A stretch of DNA of 64,000 nucleotides from NCBI GenBank assembly GCA_020746875.1, contig JAGTJL010000006.1, positions 372,001-436,000 on the forward strand, given 5' to 3'. Of the stretch, positions 11,643 to 22,629 are shown one piece after another. Below the pieces are notes generated by a model. The model was not told where the DNA came from, did no database searches, and saw only the letters and a list, made by a program, of their open reading frames with translations. Positions within the stretch are counted from its first letter, which is position 1, and every line of letters begins with the position of its first letter. The position numbers and the translations under genes are program-made. The DNA is from Rhexocercosporidium sp. MPI-PUGE-AT-0058 (lineage: Eukaryota; Ascomycota; Leotiomycetes; Helotiales).

Positions 11643-12542
11643 GACGGTTCAACTGACACATTCGCAACCTACTGACGATTTGAGGAACGCAGAAAGAAAG
11701 TCATAACAAAAGTCAGTGATTTCTTGAAGATTGAGATAGACGGAGAATGTGCTGAACGTCCAGGAACGAGATCATCGAACAAAATATCGCTGCGGTCATT
11801 TTAGATCTAACACTGCATAATATCTTCAGAATTTCCCCACAAAAGAATCCACTGGCTGGTCAATATAAGCCAGAAGAGTTATCGTGATCTTTGATGAGGA
11901 AAGACTGCTGCGTGACAGGCATGACGATACCTTTTATTTGCGGATCAAATGGCTATCGCTATCTTACAGCCATTCTATCGCAGCAATGTTATTAGATACT
12001 GAATCACTAGATACTGTCTTTTGTGTTTCAAGCCGATTAGGACTCCTTTACCCCATGCATGTAGCGATACTCTATACTAAGTTAATATCACGCTTTACAG
12101 ATGCCCACGTGATAACCACGAAACCTGTGCCACATGACCGCGTCACCCCGAGACGATTCAAGCAGCATCCATTTGCATCAAGCTTTCGACATGCGTGCTA
12201 GTCAGCTACCGGGACCCTAAAGCTCTCTAGGTTCAGAGATACCTTTTGTATTCGAGGCTTCCTCATAATTTTAGGCACTTCGTGGCTGCTGAAGGAGCCC
12301 TTGTTTGAAGGCGGGAGGCACAAAGGTAAGACAAGAAGTGATCGAAGGTAATTGGCCCCCAATTATACAGCCACTTCATACAGCATCAGATGACATCTCT
12401 AGACCAATTAAATGCTAGCGTAAAAGAGGCCCTGCATGTAAGATATAAGAAATCTATAAAATATTAGAGGGCTGGCTAGCGCAGTGTCAAATCCTCTCTT
12501 CCGTCATACTTCGGAAACCTCGAACAGATAACCATCACAGCA
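11643..12542. other. Intergenic, AT-rich
   Basis: No convincing gene. It contains short near-repeats around tagatactgaat (about 11995-12015) and the promoter of the HET gene that starts at 12543. Confidence 0.5.
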
Positions 12543-14784
12543 ATGCCTCCATGCAAGGCGTGTCAAAGTTTTGATATCCGCTCTCTGCTGTTCGAATCTG
12601 CTGGGCAAGATGCTCAGTCCACAGGCCTGACTGGCCGGCTCTATTCTGACACCAATGATTACAGACCCCCAATCCCATTCTTCCACAAACTCCATGATAG
12701 TATCGTCAACCTCAAGCAATCAGCGGAGCAAGGATGTGAAGCCTGTAATTTGTTCTGGGTCACGTGGATCAAGACTGTGAACAAACCTGACATCACGGAA
12801 GAATGGCTAGACAGGACCTTTCAAGGAAACGTTTACTTGGGGTGCAGTGGTTGGATTGCATCAAGACAAGGCTCTCCGTATATCACTTTAGCACAGAAAA
12901 CGGCCAATGGGAGTCCACGCACACTTGCATCGTTCGAACCCTTCGCGGATCGAGGTATGTGCCGTTTCTTGAGTGCCGAATTATAGCTGATTTCACTTAG
13001 ATGAATTGCCCAGCGATGGACTTGATCTTCTAGGCCGATCCATATACGAGGATCCAGCTTCAAAAGAATGTCTGGCTGTCGCTACAGATTGGCTCGATGA
13101 GTGCTTGAACCACCATTCGAAATGCGGCGGGGCTGCAAATACCGAAAAGCCACTTCCCACCAGAGTTATAGATGTTGGAAATGAGAATACCCCTCCAAAG
13201 TTGATGATAACAGGTGGAAAATGCGGGGATTGGATTGCTTTGAGCTATTGCTGGGGAGGAGATTCTGTCTTTGTTCATAACGACTCGACTGTGGCGAATC
13301 TTAAGGCTGGCATACCATTAGAGCAGTACCCGAGAACACTTCGAGATGCGATCATCATCACCCGCGCCCTGGGAGTTAAGTACATCTGGATCGATGCTCT
13401 CTGTATCAAGCAAGATTCTCGTGAAGACTGGGCAGCCGAAGCTTCAAAAATGCGGGAAGTTTACAGTGGAGCGATCGTCACGGTATCCGCATCAAATTCG
13501 CCCTCTACCCAGAGCGGTATATTTTCGACACGGAAAGTGGGTATGTCGAAGATTGGATTCGACTGGAACTTAGAAGAGAAGACAGGAAAGGTGTATCTCA
13601 GATCGGGATCGGAGCTCTGGGACCACTCTTTGCAGACGAGCGCGCTGCAGACGCGGGGCTGGACATTACAGGAAGGTCTGCTAGCTCCAAGAACACTCTC
13701 CTTTGGGCAGCAACAGATGATGTGGGAGTGCCCTGAGCATCAAGCAGATGAAGGAGGACGTATAAGCCAACCAACCCAAGAGTATAGGTCAAAGGGGTTT
13801 ATTCAGAAGATGCTTCAGGTGGGACGTCAGGAAGTCTCCAAAGCAGAACCAACCTTATTCGAACGACTTTACATACGTACACCCAAAACCGAAGAATGGT
13901 GGAAATCCCTAGCAATCGAGAACCCCTACGACAAGTGGTGGGAAATCGTGGAACAATACATGACACGGTCTCTCACGAAGGATTTTGACGTGTTACCAGC
14001 ACTGTCAGGACTGGCTCGCGCCTTTGAGCCTGTGGTGAAAGATGAATATCTTGCAGGCCATTGGAAGAAAGACCTCATGGCCAGTCTGATGTGGAGCCGA
14101 AATCCCAGACATCCGGCTGACGAGTCATCTCGATATGACCCGACTATTCCATCAGAATACCTCGCACCATCTTGGAGTTGGGCTAGCATTCTTGGAAACC
14201 TGTCTGCCATGTCTACGACGTGGAAGACTCGAGATGCTTTGGCATTGTCGGCTCTCAAAGTGGTTGAAATCATCAATGTACAAACAATAACGAAAGGTGA
14301 CGATCCTTTTGGTCAGGTCATAGGTGGTGAGCTAAAGATACGAGGCCGACTTTTTCCAATCAAAACCATGCCTCCTGTTTGGTCACTTGACAACCAGTTC
14401 CTCGAAGAGCCTTCCGATCTCCCCAAACTCAGTCCGTTCGAGAAAATTGTATACAATAGTTTCAGAACAGTTGATGTTGCAGTCTACGAAAGATATCAGA
14501 GCCACAAGCCTCATGCTGGGCAGACCTATGGAGCAGTCGAGATCGTACGATGGAAAGGGGCGCCTGGTGACGGGCTTCCTGGGTTGGATTTTTTGATGCT
14601 GGAATCGACTGGAAGGAAGGAAGATGAATACCGGCGTATCGGAAATGTGAGAGTGAGGAAGAATCCATTGCCAGATATGGACGAGGTGACACCTGACTCT
14701 TTTGCTTTTCTGACGCTGGAAAATCAAGCCTATGACGAAGTGCAGAAATCGAAAGTCAAAAAGAGGACAATTACTATAGTGTAG
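12543..14784 (+). CDS. HET-domain protein (intact)
   Basis: Two exons, 12543-12954 and 13001-14784, with a 46-bp intron (GTATGT donor, CTTAG acceptor), give 731 residues. An N-terminal region with a CKAC pair and a second Cys pair (CEACNLF) precedes the HET domain. HET motifs are IALSYCWGG at residues 216-224, YIWIDALCIKQDS from residue 265, and the TRGWTLQEGLLAPR block with the SFGQQQMMWEC strand after it. The DVLPALSGLA and APSWSWASI motifs usual after the HET domain follow. HET proteins trigger cell death when incompatible strains fuse, often together with NLR proteins. Such an NLR lies 323 bp downstream on the same strand, but joint action here is inference. No frame damage is seen. Confidence 0.92.
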
Positions 14785-15107
14785 ATGGGTACTTCAAAAT
14801 GTCCTTAGGTAACTGAAATTGAAGCTGTTAGATTCCAAAGTATAAATTTACAATTGCATCAAATATCAATTACCATAGAGAAGGTTGATTGGTGCTTGAG
14901 ACACCTGCACGTCGAGCTGGGATGATGATTCGTCCACGTGCCGCTGGCAAAAGTTGGATTCAGCTCCGCCACAGAGCCTCGCCAACTTCCCCCATCTTCA
15001 TACTTCTATCCTCGTATGCATATCTCGCCCACAGCTCATAAGGAAGTCGTCTCATTCATATAATTGTACCCTGTTTAAATATATCCGATTCGAGAATTTC
15101 AGCACTG
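14785..15107. other. Intergenic spacer between HET and NLR genes
   Basis: 323 bp containing the HET 3' end and the NLR promoter/leader. No further gene is seen. Confidence 0.6.
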
Positions 15108-18100
15108 ATGGCAAGCCGCCCGTCTCAGGCGAAGCGAAGAATCGGCTTTCGAGATAGATGGAAAGAGAAATTCTCTCCATCTGGATCAAAGAGTAACACG
15201 GTCAACTCTGCGCCACCGGCAAATGCTTGCTCAGATCAAAGTCAAGTCTTGAGCTCAGATCAGAATTCTGGGGACATATCGAGATCTGTATCAAATGACA
15301 TTCAACCGGCTGGAGTTGCTCTTACCACTGGGGACAGTCATACTCAGGTGAGCATACCCTGTGCTTCTGGTGTGTTCGTGCCACGAGAAACTCATACCCA
15401 TGTTACCGATGAGCCTGAAGTACGACCAATACGAGAAGTGTGGAATGAGGCGTACGAGGACCTGCGAGCTGAAGATGAGGATCTTATCACCAAATACGAG
15501 GCAAGACTACGAGAAAGCGTCTATGGGGCAATAGCCTCAACCTCTTCTCCCGTCGTTGGAAGCGTGGGGAGGCAAGAGTTGATGAAAAGCGTCGTGGACA
15601 AGAGATTGGAACAGTACAAGGAGGACGCCTGGAAAGTCAAAGCGCTTGGCGAAGAATTCCTTGTGAAAGATATGGCGAAGCCAGTAGTGGGGATCATCAA
15701 ATGGGCGGACAAATACATTGGCGACGCACTGAAAAGTAATCCGATGGCTTCATTTGGTTGGGCCGCAGTAATGGTTTTCATGCCGGTATGCTCTCCTTAA
15801 TCAAATCATCTAGACCTAGAAGACATCAACCAAGTAACAAGGACTGTTCTGATTGCAAATAGTTAATCCTTAACCCATCGGATCAAGAAGCAGCTTTGTT
15901 GAAGGGACTTGTCAGTGTATCCAACGTCCTCGTACGAAGCACCATGCAAGAAAATCTGTATTTCCGACGCTGGGAAGCAAACGCCGACAAGAACGACAGC
16001 CTTGACTTCTTGCCCTCGCACAAGGGATACAGGGACACTCTAAAAGCACTCTACGTCCTCGTTTTGAAGTACCAAGCAACAAGTGTTAGCTACTTCACCA
16101 AGAACGGCAGCCTTAGAATACTTGCTGACATGGTCAAATGGCACAAGTGGGAAGATCTGCTGAAAGCAATCGAAGTGCAGGACGGAGCCATGTGCCGCAC
16201 TTATGATCTGCTAAGTGATGTGAAAATTGAAGAGGAATTTGAGAAGCTGGATAAACGACATGCAGAGACAGTCGAAATTTTGAAATCCGGATTTAATGAT
16301 CTCTCGGGACTTCGGAAAGCTATTGAAGCAGCACAAAAAGACTCTGGTCGCTCGGCACTTCTTGACTGGTTGAGCTCCGTAGACCCTTCGCTGAACTACA
16401 ATAACGCCCGAGGAAAATATGATCAAGGAGGGCATGGAACGGGGGATTGGCTGATACGGAACAACAAGGACTTCGAAAAATGGAAGATTGCACCCAACTC
16501 TCTCATGTGGCTCAATGGAAAAGGTATGTTCTCAATTTGGGATTCTATAACTCGCTGTATTGCTGACATTTGTGTATTGTAGCTGGTTCGGGAAAGTCTG
16601 TCCTGAGGTAAACCTGGCTCCTTGCCATTGACCAAGATAACACATGTGCTGACAAAGACTAGTTCTTCCGTCATCACCCACCTGCGAGAAACCCACGGAA
16701 AAAACCCTCAAACGGCACTTGCGTACTTCTACTTCAGCTTCAACGATGAAAAGAAGCAGACCACCGTCGGGATGCTTGAGTCTATCATCAAGCAGATATG
16801 TTGCTGTCGTCCTGACACTCCTCTATCAGTCAAAGCGCTGGAAGACCTGAAGGCAAGAGGCCACCGGCCGGATATCGAAACATTACAGAAAGTTCTCTTG
16901 GAGACGCTTAAAGGATTCTCCAGAGTCTATGTGATAGTGGATGCACTTGACGAGTGCTCTGACATGGAAGATGGACGAGATCGACTACTAAGGTGTCTGA
17001 ACGCCATTCAACAGAAGGAGCCCGCCAACTTGCACATGTTTTTGACAAGTCGCAGAGAGAAAGATATCGAGACTTCCTACCGCGCAATTGAATCTGCATC
17101 CGAGAAATGGGATATCAACCTTGAAGCCTACAAGCCTGCAATCGATCACGATATTGGCTTGTTGATTGATAGCACTCTGTCGTCACTATCCTACAACTCG
17201 TGGCCGAATGAGCTCAAGGAAGTAGCGAAGAAGGAACTGATCGAGAAATCTGATGGCATGTAAGTCCTGTAGCCTGCCAAGTATCTCCTTTCTCTCTCGA
17301 AGCCAGGTAAGAGAACCTAACAGCCACACAGGTTCCAGTACATCGCTTGCCAATTCGAAGCTCTGCGACCGCTCAAAAGCTTGGCAAAGATCAAGAAGGC
17401 ACTGAAAGACCTGCCGCAGGGACTCGATGCCACATACGACCGCATGCTTGCACGCATAAACTCAGAGGACCAGAAGCAAGTTGCCAGAGTGTTGAAGTGG
17501 CTCTCGTATTCACTTCGCCCACTTCTGTTGGAGGAAATTGCGGAAATATTCATACTGGACCCCAGTGCTGACGTGCCTTTTGATGACGAGAATCGGCTGC
17601 TAACCCCTAGCGCTGTACTGGACTACTTATCTGGCTTTGCCACAGAGACTCGGGTATCCTTAAGTAAATACCATACGGATCACTATGTCAGACGGGGTAC
17701 AGAGGCAGTCGAGATCAGACTTGCACATTTCTCGATCAAGGAGTATTTGGTGTCAAGTAGAATATCCTCTGACCGTTCTTCCACTTTCAGAATTGAGGAA
17801 ACTGCTGCACACATCGACATTGTGGAGTCCTGTCTGGCTTATCATCTGCATCTAAGCCACAACATCTTGGCAACAGAGAAGATGGTAAACCAATACCAGC
17901 TCTGGGAATATGTAGTCAACTTCTGGCCAAAACACCTGGACATGGTTCCTGAGCTGAAACAAACCGCGGCTATCAAGACAGGGGCTCTGCTTATATTCAC
18001 CAGGGGCTCTCGGAGTCTGCTGAACATGTCGCGAATCCGAGATCCGGATGATGGGAGGCATGAACCAAGGTGGAAAACGACAGCCGAGACACTTGGTCTG

Positions 18101-19204
18101 CCGCTCTACCATGCTTGCTCTATTGGTGCACTGCAACTAGCTGGACTCGTCATCGCAGCAGACAAAGGCTCGACGATTGATGAGATCTCGCCGACTTGTA
18201 AGTATAGGACTGCACTCCTAGCAGTTGCCAGCCGCGGCCATGAAAGTGTCGTGCAGCTCTTACTCGACAGAGGCGCCGATGTCAATGCACAAGGCGGAAA
18301 TTATGGAAATGCTTTACAAGCAGCGGCTTTCCAAGGGGAAAGTAATATCGTGCAGTTCTTACTCGAAAGAGGCGTTGATGTGAATGCACAAGGCGGATAC
18401 TTTGGAAATTCTTTACAAGCGGCGGCTTGCGAAGGGGAAAGTAGTATCGTGCAGCTCTTACTTGACAGAGGCGCCGATATTAATGCACAAGGCGGATACT
18501 ATGGAAATGCTCTACAAGCAGCTGCTTACCGCGGCTATGAAAGTGTGGTGCAGCTCTTACTCGACAGAGGTGCTAAGGTGAATGCACAAGGCGGAGAGTA
18601 TGGAAATGCACTCCAAGCAGCCGCCCGCCGCGGCCATGAAAGTGTCGTGCAGCTCTTACTCGACAGAGGCGCCGATGTCAATACACAAGGCGGATACTTT
18701 GGAAATGCTTTACAAGCGGCGGCTTTAGAAGGGGACAATAATCTCGTGCAGCTCTTACTCGACAGAGGTGCCAATGTGAATGCACAAGGCGGAGAGTATG
18801 GAAATGCCCTACAAGCTGCCATTGCAGAGGAGAATTGGGAACCTGCAGAACTGCTTCTTTCGGAAGGAGCTAAGCTTGATCGGCCGGGACCGGAGTGGGA
18901 GGAGTTGCTCGCTAGGGTGGGAGAAGCGTGGGGCACGACGAAAAAAAACATGCTGCAAAATTTCCAGAATAATCCAACAATGGAGGGTTTAGCAATGATG
19001 CGCGAGGAGCAGAGAAAAACTCGGAAAAAGGCCGCCCTGGAAGAAGAGGAGCGAAGGGAAAAGAGAAAGGCAGAAAAGTTGAAGAACGGTAGTCAGGAAT
19101 CTGACACAGAAAGTTCTTTGTGGGATGGGATTTTGAGAGACGCATCCACGTCTTCATCTACCGAGGACGAAGAAGACGATGACGACCAAGACGAAGAACA
19201 TTAG
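15108..19204 (+). CDS. NLR-type protein: NACHT NTPase with ankyrin repeats
   Basis: Five exons, 15108-15785, 15863-16523, 16583-16607, 16663-17259 and 17332-19204, join in phase to 1277 residues. Order: a polar N-terminal tail; a NACHT N-terminal region (about 110-430, with the ASFGWAAVMVFMP hallmark); and the NACHT NTPase. Walker A is GKAGSGKS at 445-452, Walker B is VIVDALDEC at 545-553, and LTSRRE follows as sensor. Seven ankyrin-like repeats lie at about 940-1170, then a charged coiled-coil and an acidic Asp/Glu tail. Repeat units of exactly 33 codons are nearly identical, as in fungal NLRs under repeat shuffling. Such STAND proteins sense non-self and start defence or incompatibility death. 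The N-terminal effector is not a HET, lipase or phosphorylase domain that I can recognise. The 25-nt third exon encodes the heart of Walker A. Confidence 0.92.
18179..18871 (+). repeat. Near-identical 99-bp tandem repeats encoding ankyrin units
   Basis: The DVNAQGG-type turn recurs every 99 bp, at 18278, 18377, 18476, 18575, 18674 and 18773. A partly diverged unit precedes them. DNA between units is largely the same (for example the caagcagcggct and cagctcttactcgacagagg blocks), so the repeats are recently homogenised. Confidence 0.9.
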
Positions 19205-19653
19205 GAGCCAACATAGCTAGGCAACTGGTCTAGCGGCATCTCATCGCGTTGAAAAAAGACTATCAATCTCACAAAATTTTTAAAAAAAAATCATTAGAAC
19301 AAAGAAAGAAGTAAGCGAATTTTAGAGAAAGAAGATATGCAACTACTCCGCTTGGGCATAACACCCCGAAGGCTTCAGGAGCTCACCCTATTCAATGGCT
19401 CTCTCGGTATAAGTTGCGCAGCTGCTTCGACACTGATCTGCTTAAAAATGAAAGCGTCGTAGACCTCCTTTCTTGCAAAGAGTCCGAGACCCAAAACAAC
19501 GAACTACCAATCAACAAAAACGAAATGCAGCTATACTGGGGTAAAATATTCCAAATCTTGAAGGTATAGAAGTTCTTGGAACTTCCAAGCCTCATGAAAG
19601 GTTTCCATATCAAGTATGGCTACAGATAAATTGATACATGAGGTACAGCTCTT
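19205..19653. other. Intergenic between convergent genes
   Basis: 449 bp between the NLR stop and the PPR-type stop. It holds a poly-A-rich 3' region but no gene. Confidence 0.6.
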
Positions 19654-22128
19654 TCAAGCCTTGATCTCCCTTTTCATGTTGAACAATCTATGGCCCTCCT
19701 TCTGCGTGGTCTGGCCTAGCTTACATAGCTCCTTCCATACGTCGGGATATAGACCCTTCGCCCACTGTTCTACGAGGTCTTTCCTGCTCTGTCCCGGAAG
19801 AGAGTTGTAGAAGGTCCCCAAGCTAAGACACCAAGTCAGAATATGTTTAGTGAGGGAAAAGGGAAGTGGAAAATGAGGGAGAATATACGTCAAAACATCC
19901 AATTTAAGCGACAGATCCTTCTCCATAACTTCCAACATGTCCCTCGCCTCTTCGAACTTGCCCTGACCTGACAAGGCGCCAATATATGCTGCGAACACTT
20001 TCCCAGTAACCTCAATTTCCATCCTCCGCATTTTGTTCCAGATGTCTCTTGCCTTCCGATCACCAAACGGCTTCCGACCACAGGCCCAGAAGACGATTTC
20101 CAGGGATTTATAGCTGGGCCCTTCATCGGTGTTGGTGATGTCATCCCAGAAATCAAGCGCGCGGTCTGCCTCGTCACATGCCGTATATGCAAGCATGAGA
20201 GAGTTGTAGAGTTTGGTGTTGGGCTCGATTGAGCTGTCCATCTTGAGCATGTTGTGCACCATGTCTAAACTCTCGTGGTCCTCGCACTTCGCAATTCCTT
20301 CGAAACATTGGACGTAAGTTTCTAATTTCGGCCGACGGCTGACCATGGAATTCTGGCGCATGTGTCCGAAAACGTGGCATGCCATGTCACAGCGATTTCG
20401 GGAGAAGTACTCGTTCATCATCTGGGTGCGTTGCTCTGTGGATGTTTCATCGAAGATTTGGCGCATGACGCTGTATGATTCCCAGGATCGAGCAGTGTTT
20501 GTGTTGGGGTCGATCGAGAACTTTATCATGGTGTCGATGATACGGGATCGTTCTTCAAGGTTGTAATGATAAGACTGGGTTTGAAGAACATCGATGAGCT
20601 CGTCCACTTCATCTCGCTGAAGGTACATAGTCGTCAATGCACAAACTGTATCAGGTTCTAATCTCTTGTTCCTTTCATCCAGATCGGAAATGATGGATGT
20701 GATCCGATTGTAATTGTCCATTTTTGAGACACAAAGGGCGCGGAGAAATGTGTTGATTGCTGGAAGGTCATCATCGTTCTCGACTTCTTCTGCCTGCAAT
20801 AAGTCGTAAGCTTCTTGGGCACCCCGTAAGTCGTTTGCATCAGCACGATACTTCATTTGTAAGATGTAAGTATTAGCATTAGGCTTGATGCCAAACTTCT
20901 CTCCAAGCGCAATATATCGTTCGGCGAGATAAGAACCGTTCAAGGACATGGCCAATGCTACCAGACCGTTAATTGTGACTATATCGGGCTTCACGGACTG
21001 TTCGTTGGTGTTGCGCCCGACAATGACTTTCATCATCCGTTCCACATCCTCGACCCCCTTTCCCATGCCACCTGCTGCCCATTGCAAGACAATGTCCCAG
21101 GTAGGTTTATCTGGATCCGTCTCAAGTACGCCCCGAAACACCGTTTTGCACCAATCCAACCGGTTGTTACGAATGCAGAACTTTAGAACAATGGCAAGAG
21201 TTTCAGGGCTAGGAAGCCCGCTCCCCTCGAGCCCAGGGACAGCGACAAGTGGCTTGGAGTACCACAATTGTGTACCTTCAAGATTGTTTCTCGCCGCGTA
21301 AAAGGCTACCATTATGAGCTGTATCGCCGAGTAGTAGACGCACAATCCTTCGTCTGCTATCTTTTGAGCGGTCTTCACCAGCTCAGTCTCGTTGTCCTCC
21401 TGGGCGAATCCACGAAGCACATGGCCCCAGCATAACCGGCTTGTGATCCCATCCCTTCCACCTGTACGATCTCCCAGGGCGAAATCATGGCGTTCGAGGA
21501 GATCCCTAGCCTCCGCTGTATTGCCCGTACGTGTTAAAACGCGAACTAACGATTTTAAGCCGTTGTACAGCTGTGCATTGCCCCCGACTGAGGTCTGTTG
21601 CCACGCGGCATGTATGAGTCTTGCAAGTTTCGCATGCGAATCTTCAGGGTCGACTGGCATGCCTTCCGGGAGAAATGAGGATGCCACCCGAGCCGCGTTC
21701 AAATCAGACCGAGTCAAATGGCAATCTGGATCCTCGTTGTCCAGCTTCTGCAGATGCTGGAATACCCTCAGAGCATGCTGCGCCTGCAGATTGTTCAAAC
21801 ACTCCTTCTTCGCAACCTTGTATTTGAAAAAAGCCCTCCAAGCTTTCACCAGTTCTTTTGTCGGGGGAGGTCTGGCGTTGATCTTGTCCATGAGACTCAA
21901 GTCCAGCATCGTTTTCAGCCCGGGGGCAAGAGATGGTTCTTTCGGCTGTCGTGGAGGTTTCTGCGAAAAGCCGAAGAGAGTCCTCCGATCTGGAGCTCGT
22001 CCGATTGAAGGCGAGGCATGGCGGTGGGGATGCAGGGAAAGGAGAGCGGCTCGAGAAGGACAGCGAAGAATGAGGCCTTCGTTCGAGAGGAGACGTCGAA
22101 AAACGCTTCGAGTCAATTGGGATCTCAT
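19654..22128 (-). CDS. Mitochondrial PPR-type protein, probably CIA84-like complex I assembly factor
   Basis: Two exons on the minus strand, 22128-19889 and 19822-19654, give 802 residues. The N-terminus is rich in Arg/Ser/Leu with few acids (MRSQLTRSVFRRLLSNEG), a mitochondrial presequence. It is followed by RRTLFGFSQKPPR, which I recall from the fungal CIA84 family. The rest is a chain of helical pairs with PPR-like spacing (for example PNANTYILQMKYR, PNTKLYNSLMLAYTAC). CIA84 helps assemble the membrane arm of respiratory complex I; a general mitochondrial PPR protein is the alternative. The 66-bp intron at 19823-19888 has no stop and a length divisible by three, so the genomic frame reads through it. 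It was called from GTATAT and CTTAG sites and because splicing joins VLT to LGTFYN. Confidence 0.78.
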   Translation of the reverse strand: MRSQLTRSVFRRLLSNEGLILRCPSRAALLSLHPHRHASPSIGRAPDRRTLFGFSQKPPRQPKEPSLAPGLKTMLDLSLMDKINARPPPTKELVKAWRAFFKYKVAKKECLNNLQAQHALRVFQHLQKLDNEDPDCHLTRSDLNAARVASSFLPEGMPVDPEDSHAKLARLIHAAWQQTSVGGNAQLYNGLKSLVRVLTRTGNTAEARDLLERHDFALGDRTGGRDGITSRLCWGHVLRGFAQEDNETELVKTAQKIADEGLCVYYSAIQLIMVAFYAARNNLEGTQLWYSKPLVAVPGLEGSGLPSPETLAIVLKFCIRNNRLDWCKTVFRGVLETDPDKPTWDIVLQWAAGGMGKGVEDVERMMKVIVGRNTNEQSVKPDIVTINGLVALAMSLNGSYLAERYIALGEKFGIKPNANTYILQMKYRADANDLRGAQEAYDLLQAEEVENDDDLPAINTFLRALCVSKMDNYNRITSIISDLDERNKRLEPDTVCALTTMYLQRDEVDELIDVLQTQSYHYNLEERSRIIDTMIKFSIDPNTNTARSWESYSVMRQIFDETSTEQRTQMMNEYFSRNRCDMACHVFGHMRQNSMVSRRPKLETYVQCFEGIAKCEDHESLDMVHNMLKMDSSIEPNTKLYNSLMLAYTACDEADRALDFWDDITNTDEGPSYKSLEIVFWACGRKPFGDRKARDIWNKMRRMEIEVTGKVFAAYIGALSGQGKFEEARDMLEVMEKDLSLKLDVLTYILPHFPLPFSLTKHILTWCLSLGTFYNSLPGQSRKDLVEQWAKGLYPDVWKELCKLGQTTQKEGHRLFNMKREIKA

Positions 22129-22629
22129 GGCGGCATAAAAGGGTATTATGTACAGAAACTAGATTCTCAAATCAGATCAGCTCAATGAAGCTTAGTAGAT
22201 TGGCAGAACACGTGCAGAATCATGATGAGGAGCGCAATCAAGGAAACTTGAAGCTGTTGATACTTTTGGAGTACATTTCCTGGAGCTTCATTAGCGGCTT
22301 CTCGACGGCGCTAGTCCCAGAATATTCAGTGGGGATCAGATCACGTGAGGTATCTAGACAGCATGGAAATTCGCAGAAGCGAGATAATAGTCTGTTCCCT
22401 TCCCGTTGGCGCTCTCGCTATTCGTGGTTAATCCAAGCGAGAACTTTATGGGACAGACATAGTTGCTGCAAATCAGAGATTAAGGCCAAGATGTGCCATC
22501 CATGAGGAAGAAAGTCCATGTAGAGATTACCAAGTCTCAGACCACTCTCCACCCAGATGCATAGGTAAATTCCAAACGCCGCAGACCGTCATATATCATA
22601 GATCCCGTGAGAGGGTGGTAATTTGCTGT
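22129..22629. other. Intergenic
   Basis: Promoter and leader of the PPR-type gene and 3' end of ATG7. A CACGTG core is visible near 22209 and a TCACGTGA palindrome near 22342. No gene is supported. Confidence 0.5.

Noticed and set aside
12469..12500. tRNA-like string (ggctagcgcagtgtcaaatcc)
   Set aside because: A-box-like and B-box-like words are too close for a tRNA and no cloverleaf can be drawn.
19221..19260. tRNA-like A-box (tggtctagcgg)
   Set aside because: No matching T-arm or acceptor stem follows.
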